A DNA stretch of 10,865 bases. Source: an uncultured Clostridia bacterium (lineage in GTDB: Bacteria > Bacillota > Clostridia > Oscillospirales > Oscillospiraceae). The notes beneath the pieces are model-generated. The model had not been told where the DNA came from and searched no databases. It saw only the letters and a program-made list of their open reading frames with translations. Positions 6,519-10,865 of this stretch are shown piece after piece (position 1 is the stretch's first letter; every line of letters begins with the position of its first letter). The translations under genes were made by a program, and so were the position numbers. The stretch spans positions 1 through 10,865 of the forward strand of contig CAMGCA010000038.1 in the NCBI GenBank assembly GCA_946011705.1, read 5' to 3'.

Positions 6519-6524
6519 AGGAGG
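6519..6524 (+). promoter_or_regulatory. Ribosome binding site of the MOSC gene
   Basis: A perfect AGGAGG lies six bases before the ATG at 6531, fixing the start of the MOSC protein. Confidence 0.85.
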
Positions 6525-6530
6525 AAGCCC

Positions 6531-6962
6531 ATGGCAAGCGTTGTAGCAGTTTGTATCAGTGAACAAAAAGGGACACAAAAACACGAGGTTCCGGAAATCC
6601 AGTTGAAGATCGACCATGGAATTGTAGGCGATGCCCACGCGGGGAACTGGCACCGGCAGGTGAGCCTGCTGGCCCAGGAGAGCGTGGAGAAAATGAAAGC
6701 CGTTTTCCCGGACATTCCCGTGGGAGCCTTTGCGGAGAATATCCTAACGGAGGGGCTGACCCTTTTCACCCTCCCGGTGGGCACCCGGCTACGGGTTGGG
6801 GAAGTTCTACTGGAGGTGACCCAGATCGGTAAAGAATGTCACGCCCACTGCGCCATCCGCCAGCAGGTGGGTGACTGCGTGATGCCCCGTGAAGGGATAT
6901 TTACCATCGTGCTGGAAGAAGGAACCATCCGTGCCGGCGATACCATCACCGTATTGACTTGA
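6531..6962 (+). CDS. MOSC-domain protein
   Basis: This 143-aa protein is a single MOSC domain, the fold shared with the C-terminal part of molybdenum cofactor sulfurase. It shows GIVGDAHAG (30-38), QVSLLAQES (43-51), GAFAENI (65-71) and the conserved cysteine region GKECHAHC (100-107), followed by GDCVMPREGIF (114-124) and AGDTI (135-139). MOSC proteins are thought to handle sulfur or bind the molybdenum cofactor; small stand-alone forms such as this one often occur beside molybdenum cofactor or XdhC genes. It is first in an operon with the XdhC-family gene, whose start is ten bases after its stop. There is no membrane segment. Cys103 and Cys107 are candidate functional residues. The domain is certain; the biochemical role is inferred from the family and neighbours. 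Confidence 0.92.
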   Translation: MASVVAVCISEQKGTQKHEVPEIQLKIDHGIVGDAHAGNWHRQVSLLAQESVEKMKAVFPDIPVGAFAENILTEGLTLFTLPVGTRLRVGEVLLEVTQIGKECHAHCAIRQQVGDCVMPREGIFTIVLEEGTIRAGDTITVLT

Positions 6963-6972
6963 GGAAACTGCC

Positions 6973-7911
6973 ATGACCAATTTGGAATTTCAGGAAATCC
7001 TTCGCAAGCTGGAACAGGGCATGACGCCGGAGCTTACCAAAGTCGTAGAGGGTCAGACCTATACCAGAGTTTATCTCCCGGAAAACAGGCTGATTCTGCT
7101 GGGGGGCGGGCACATTGCGGTGCCGCTGTGCGCCATGGCTTCCATGCTGGACTTTGCTGTCACCGTTTTGGATGACCGCATCAGCTTTGCCAATTCAGAG
7201 CGCTCCCCACAGGCAGCTCAGGTGATCTGCAATTCCTTCGCCGCCGGGATTGAGAGCCTGCATATTCGTGCCACGGACTATGTCTGCGTCATCACTAGGG
7301 GGCACCGGTGGGACGGGGAATGTCTGCGGCAGATTCTGTCCGGCACGCTCCCCACATACCTCGGCATGATCGGTTCCAAACGCCGGGTGGAGGGCCTGCT
7401 TAGCCTGCTTGCGGAGGAGGGCTTCGACCCGGAAGCCCTTGACCGCATCCACGCTCCCATCGGTCTGAAAATCAACGCCCAAACCCCGGCAGAAATCGCC
7501 GTGTCGATCTGCGGAGAAATGATCGCTCACAGGCGGAAATATGTCCGAAAGGATTCCCGCATCTGCCTGGATCAGACCAATACCGACTATACCTTGCTGC
7601 GGTTTCTGGCACAAAGCACCCAGCCAAAGGCCTGCGCATTGGTGCTTTCCTCCACCGGCTCCACGCCGGTCAAGTCCGGCGCGATGATGGGAATTGACGC
7701 CCTTGGCAACGGCTACGGCACCATCGGCGACGGCTGCAGCGAAGCGGCCATTATGGTCAGGGCCAGAAAAATCATGGGAACCGGCACCTCCTGCGTTGTA
7801 AAGATCGATATGACCAATGAAGTTGCCGAAAGCGAGGGCATGGTCTGCGGCGGAACCATGCGCGTTCTGCTGGAGGATGTGACATCATCTGAAATTCCTC
7901 TGTCGAGGTAA
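6973..7911 (+). CDS. XdhC/CoxI-family molybdenum-enzyme maturation protein with reversed domain order
   Basis: XdhC binds molybdenum cofactor, supports its sulfuration and delivers it to xanthine-dehydrogenase-type enzymes. Both family domains are present in this 312-aa protein. The Rossmann-type part comes first: LILLGGGHIA (40-49), VTVLDDR (63-69), GMIGSKRR (131-138) and GLKINAQTPAEIAVSI (164-179). The XdhC/CoxI part follows: ALVLSSTGSTPVKSGAMM (222-239), IGDGCSEAAI (251-260) and MVCGGTM (290-296). In classical XdhC the CoxI part leads and the Rossmann part follows, so the order here seems swapped. Cys292 in the CGG motif is a likely functional residue. A GAGGA overlapping the MOSC stop serves as ribosome site, and a terminator follows. 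The client molybdenum hydroxylase is not in the window. Family is secure; the YqeB-like branch of selenium-dependent hydroxylase systems is an alternative to check. Confidence 0.92.
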   Translation: MTNLEFQEILRKLEQGMTPELTKVVEGQTYTRVYLPENRLILLGGGHIAVPLCAMASMLDFAVTVLDDRISFANSERSPQAAQVICNSFAAGIESLHIRATDYVCVITRGHRWDGECLRQILSGTLPTYLGMIGSKRRVEGLLSLLAEEGFDPEALDRIHAPIGLKINAQTPAEIAVSICGEMIAHRRKYVRKDSRICLDQTNTDYTLLRFLAQSTQPKACALVLSSTGSTPVKSGAMMGIDALGNGYGTIGDGCSEAAIMVRARKIMGTGTSCVVKIDMTNEVAESEGMVCGGTMRVLLEDVTSSEIPLSR

Positions 7912-7950
7912 GAATGCTCCCTGCAAAGACAATATCAAGCATTACAATAG

Positions 7951-7997
7951 GAACCACAATTATGGCATGATGCGTGTCGTAATTGTGGTTCTTTTTT
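7951..7997 (+). terminator. Rho-independent terminator of the MOSC/XdhC operon
   Basis: GAACCACAATTA (7951-7962) pairs perfectly with TAATTGTGGTTC (7980-7991). The stem can grow by six more pairs, three of them G-U, to a 5-base loop, and is followed by six T (7992-7997). It begins 40 bases after the XdhC stop. Confidence 0.9.
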
Positions 7998-8061
7998 ATA
8001 TGTCTCTGCTCTCCATAATTTCACCACAATTCCCACATATATTGCTTGTGATGATGACGAT

Positions 8062-8068
8062 AAGGAGG
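8062..8068 (+). promoter_or_regulatory. Ribosome binding site of the parvulin-like gene
   Basis: AAGGAGG seven bases before the ATG at 8076 supports that start and therefore the long cytoplasmic N-terminus of the protein. A weak -10-like TATATT lies at 8038-8043, but I find no good -35, so I do not call a promoter. Confidence 0.8.
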
Positions 8069-8075
8069 GCATTCG

Positions 8076-10310
8076 ATGGAGAACAACGAAACTGAGAAGA
8101 AAATTGATACGATATCGGAAACAGAAGCTGATTCGGAAAATCTTTCCTCCCCGGAAGCGGATTCTGGCTCTGTGATCGCGGACATTCTCCATGTTCTTGG
8201 GTTTCAACCAACAAGTCGCAACACCGTAACGAGAGAGCAGACTTCTCAGGTGGAAGATACGAACCAGATAGAACGGGAGAATCAGAGCTGCAATTCCGTG
8301 ATTGGAGGGGAACCCATAAACCGCTATCCCGATACGGAAGCAGTATTTAGCGCAGGGCCAGCAGAGTTGGTGCCTGTGCCGGATGAATTGAACAAGAGGA
8401 ACATGTGGAGCCATTACATGCTCTTCTTGTTGATCTGCGCTGTCCTTTTGGCAGGTGGCTTATCCATTTACCGCAATTTTGATTGGGTGCGGGAGCCAAA
8501 CCCACCAGCAGAGGATGTAGTCGCTACCTACAACGGGAAAAATATAACCACAAAGGAATTGATGGATTTTATCGCCGTTGAAGGCAGCAAAGAACGTGAG
8601 CATTTGCTTTGTCCGAACCATGGCTACGATCACAGCAAATGCATGCCAGAAGAAGCGTGTGAGGCACATCCGATTGACAGCCTGGAAGGATATCAGGCGA
8701 TGGTCACTCGTTTGGCCGTAGAGCAGATGATTCTGGACTGGGCGGATACACAGGGAATCACCCAGCGGGATGATGTTCGGCACGAAATGGAGGATCTGCT
8801 GAACGATGCGGCGGTAGAACAATACATTTCTCAGTTGCATGAAACGAATATCACCACCGAGTCTATATCGAGCTGGGATGTGCAGCAATACTACTCCGAA
8901 AATCAGGAACAGTTTCAAGGGCAGACCCTTGCTGAAGCGGAAGCGGAAATCCGGCAGATTCTGGCTGCGGAAAAAGACAAATCCTTTTTCAGTGATTACA
9001 TTGAGGAACTCAAAAAAACGGCCGGACTACAGGTGAATTTTGAGGTACTGAAAACAGCAGCTCCCTCAAAAGCGGAAATCAACGCCTACTACACCAAGAA
9101 TTTGGAGCGGTATCGGACACCGGAAACCATAACCTACAGCGAAATCCGTTTGCGTAATGCGTCAGAATCCACGGATGCAGCCCGCAAGCTGCGGTCTGGT
9201 GAATCCTTTGAAAGTGTCGCGGCAATGTATGGCAAGGATGGAACCGCACAGACCGTTACCATGGAAAAGGGCGGCGGAGAATCCGCAATTGAGGATGTAC
9301 TCTGGAAAATGCAGCCAAATGAGGTCAGCGACCCCCTTACCGATTCCAACGGCTCTGTCAGTATCATTAAACTACTTTCTAAGGAGCCTGCGGGTTACCA
9401 GCCACTGTCCGAGGTCGAGACCAGCATCGAAAGCATCCTTCTGCGACAAATCATGGATGAAGAATATACCATCAGAAAAAGCGAAATGCTGTTCAGTGTT
9501 CACTCCCGGCGATACACCTTGGGAGAATTCTATACAGAGTACCGGGAGCTTTCGGAGGTCTACCAGGAAGCGCTCAGCACCTATGAAGCAAAAAAGCAGT
9601 TTGTTGAGCAGATGATCGTCATGGAGCTGCTTTTGGAAGAAAGCGGGGACAAATCTGCCACTAACGATTCAGATGCTCATGATATGGAGGAACTTCGTGT
9701 CCAATATCTGTGGCAAATACTGCATCAGGAAGAAGTGGATGATGATCTGGATGAACCTACCGAGGAAGAAATCAGAGACTTCTATGAGAAAAACCCGGCA
9801 AAGTTAATGACACCAGCTTCTGCGGAAATCAGCCTGATCTGGATTGATCAGGGCGCAAATACGGAAAAAAAGGAACAGGCAAAGGCAAAAGCGGAGGAAG
9901 CAATGTCTCTGCTTAACTCCGGTACATCTTTTGCGGAGGTCGCCAAAATGTACTCCGAGGATTCCTCTGCGGAAGATGGCGGCGTGATATCCGGGCCGCT
10001 TTACGAAAGTCACCTGGCAGCGGAACTGGCGGGACCAATCTTCTCCTTGAAGGTCGGTCAGGTAAGTAAAATCATCGATTACCGTTCCGGCTACTATATC
10101 ATTCAGGTTCGCAGCCGAACAGAGGCTCGGCTTCCTGAACTGGAAGAAGTTTCTCACACCATCAGCGACTACTTAAAAGAAATGGAACATGAAACTCGTA
10201 CCCAGCAGATGGAACAGCAGCTTTTGAAGGAAGCCGGGTTTACGATCTATGACAAAACGCTGCGTGGAATCATGAAAGCGCAGCAAAATAACATGGGAAA
10301 AGGAGCGTAA
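8076..10310 (+). CDS. Membrane-anchored SurA/PrsA-like foldase with two degenerate parvulin domains
   Basis: This 744-aa protein has an acidic cytoplasmic N-terminus of about 112 residues, one membrane helix (about 113-131) and a large extracellular part. That part opens with a SurA-N-like strand (VVATYNGKNITTKEL, 148-162). Next is a Cys/His cluster (Cys179, His182, His186, Cys189, Cys195, His198), then helical regions and two parvulin-like domains at about 348-438 and 579-685. The second keeps FAEVAKMYSEDSSAEDGG (619-636). In both, the histidines usually seen near the first strand and in the GYHII-like strand are replaced (SEIRL and GSVSIIKL; EISLI and GYYIIQV), so they may be chaperone domains without isomerase activity. 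It differs from PrsA, which is a lipoprotein. The CDF gene begins two bases after the stop, suggesting an operon. The client is unknown. Confidence 0.88.
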   Translation: MENNETEKKIDTISETEADSENLSSPEADSGSVIADILHVLGFQPTSRNTVTREQTSQVEDTNQIERENQSCNSVIGGEPINRYPDTEAVFSAGPAELVPVPDELNKRNMWSHYMLFLLICAVLLAGGLSIYRNFDWVREPNPPAEDVVATYNGKNITTKELMDFIAVEGSKEREHLLCPNHGYDHSKCMPEEACEAHPIDSLEGYQAMVTRLAVEQMILDWADTQGITQRDDVRHEMEDLLNDAAVEQYISQLHETNITTESISSWDVQQYYSENQEQFQGQTLAEAEAEIRQILAAEKDKSFFSDYIEELKKTAGLQVNFEVLKTAAPSKAEINAYYTKNLERYRTPETITYSEIRLRNASESTDAARKLRSGESFESVAAMYGKDGTAQTVTMEKGGGESAIEDVLWKMQPNEVSDPLTDSNGSVSIIKLLSKEPAGYQPLSEVETSIESILLRQIMDEEYTIRKSEMLFSVHSRRYTLGEFYTEYRELSEVYQEALSTYEAKKQFVEQMIVMELLLEESGDKSATNDSDAHDMEELRVQYLWQILHQEEVDDDLDEPTEEEIRDFYEKNPAKLMTPASAEISLIWIDQGANTEKKEQAKAKAEEAMSLLNSGTSFAEVAKMYSEDSSAEDGGVISGPLYESHLAAELAGPIFSLKVGQVSKIIDYRSGYYIIQVRSRTEARLPELEEVSHTISDYLKEMEHETRTQQMEQQLLKEAGFTIYDKTLRGIMKAQQNNMGKGA

Positions 10311-10312
10311 TT

Positions 10313-10846
10313 ATGGGGCGAAAAGAAAAAACCATACTCATCACCATTGTCGCTAACATCATATTAATCATCCTGAGATTCTTCCTTGCCGATTTGTCGG
10401 GAAGCATCGGACTGAAAGCAAATGCATGGCATTCCTTTGCAGATGTGTTTGTCACCAGCATTGTATTTATTGGTCTGCTGATTTCGCGATATGGGGCATC
10501 GCGATTCCAGACCGCCAGCAAGAAGCTGGAGCATATCGTGGCAATCTTCGTATCCATTTTCATTTTTGATATGGGCCTGGAGATCCTGTCCGATGCGCTG
10601 AGCGGCGAAGTAACTGAACTGCGATATGTCCCCTTCGTAGCGGCGGGCGCATTTTTGGGCGTTGTGATCAATTACTTCATGGCTCGGTATAAAATCTATG
10701 TTGGAGAACAGACAGGCTCCCAGAGCATGATCGCGGATGGCTACCACTCCAAGATGGATATGTACTGTTCCATTGCTGTGCTGGTAGGCATCGTCGGCTC
10801 TTTGTTCGGCATGCCCGATTTGGTTAAGGTCGCAGCAATCGTCTAG
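10313..10846 (+). CDS. Cation diffusion facilitator (CDF) exporter, apparently cut short by an amber codon
   Basis: CDF proteins are membrane antiporters that export Zn, Fe, Mn or similar ions in exchange for protons. The 177 residues here cover roughly the first five membrane helices. The metal site is visible as HSFAD in the second helix (His40, Asp44) and HSKMD in the fifth (His145, Asp149), the HxxxD/HxxxD pattern common in Zn-type members. The frame stops at TAG (10844-10846), whereas family members usually have about 280-320 residues with a sixth helix and a cytoplasmic C-terminal domain. The codons after the TAG remain open for the 19 bases left, so a nonsense mutation, a sequencing error or a genuinely short protein are all possible. 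The start is two bases after the parvulin-like gene, with GGAG inside that gene's end, indicating coupled expression. Confidence 0.85.
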   Translation: MGRKEKTILITIVANIILIILRFFLADLSGSIGLKANAWHSFADVFVTSIVFIGLLISRYGASRFQTASKKLEHIVAIFVSIFIFDMGLEILSDALSGEVTELRYVPFVAAGAFLGVVINYFMARYKIYVGEQTGSQSMIADGYHSKMDMYCSIAVLVGIVGSLFGMPDLVKVAAIV

Positions 10847-10865
10847 ATGGTTCAGGTGAGGATTT

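Larger units (their letters stand above)
6091..6530. other. Divergent regulatory spacer without a gene
   Basis: I see no convincing coding sequence in these 440 bases. The left half is AT-rich and holds a possible leftward promoter for the MoxR gene, an 8-bp inverted repeat (TTTATCAG 6201-6208 with CTGATAAA 6250-6257) and the direct repeat TGTAAATT (6224-6231 and 6235-6242). The right half holds a perfect-consensus rightward promoter and a leader with three inverted repeats before the MOSC gene. Confidence 0.7.

Noticed and set aside
7935..8414. 159-codon open frame on the - strand over the XdhC terminator and parvulin gene start
   Set aside because: It crosses a clear rho-independent terminator and is antisense to the start of a gene with a strong ribosome site. 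The translation resembles no protein family.
1..10865. CRISPR array, tRNA/rRNA genes, insertion sequences or phage genes
   Set aside because: I found no regularly spaced repeats, cloverleaf sequences, transposase motifs or terminal inverted repeats, and no integrase-like proteins.

Overview
The window looks like a chromosomal segment of a low-GC Gram-positive anaerobe of class Clostridia, probably a gut Oscillospiraceae/Ruminococcaceae-type organism. This rests on AGGAGG-type ribosome sites, sigma-A-like promoters, a membrane-anchored PrsA/SurA-like protein and the gene repertoire; no rRNA or other taxonomic marker is present. Eight complete or nearly complete genes and one gene cut by the left edge account for almost all of the sequence. 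Base composition shifts along the window: the MoxR/VWA pair is visibly GC-richer than the parvulin gene.

Region 1 (1-3410) is a soft-metal efflux cassette. A leftward unit runs from a good promoter (TTGACA, 17 bases, TATACT) with two related GATTAA/AATCA operator-like repeats. It encodes a free-standing 72-aa heavy-metal-associated (HMA) protein, a Zn/Cd/Pb-type P1B ATPase without its own N-terminal HMA domain, and, through an ATGA overlap, an ArsR-family repressor that runs off the window. A rightward gene encodes an unusual regulator in which an ArsR winged-helix domain is fused to an AraC-type double helix-turn-helix. A strong hairpin follows it.

Region 2 (3410-7997) looks like a molybdenum-enzyme maturation locus. 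A leftward pair encodes a MoxR-type AAA+ ATPase and a CobT/NorD/CoxE-like VWA protein. Divergently, a MOSC-domain protein and an XdhC/CoxI-family protein with apparently reversed domain order form an operon ending in a clear rho-independent terminator. The 440-bp divergent spacer holds a perfect-consensus promoter (TTGACA, 17 bases, TATAAT) and a leader of about 160 nt with three inverted repeats. MoxR, VWA and XdhC proteins together recall CoxD, CoxE and CoxF of CO dehydrogenase maturation. No molybdenum hydroxylase lies in the window, so the client is unknown.

Region 3 (7998-10865) holds a 744-aa membrane-anchored protein with two parvulin-like domains. Both seem to lack the usual active-site histidines, and the protein carries a Cys/His cluster outside the membrane. 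It is followed two bases later by a cation diffusion facilitator whose frame ends at an amber codon after 177 residues, well short of the family's usual length.

The most interesting points are the ArsR-AraC fusion with its repeated operator, the CoxDEF-like arrangement with a structured leader and permuted XdhC, and the pairing of a Cys/His-bearing pseudo-parvulin with a metal exporter.
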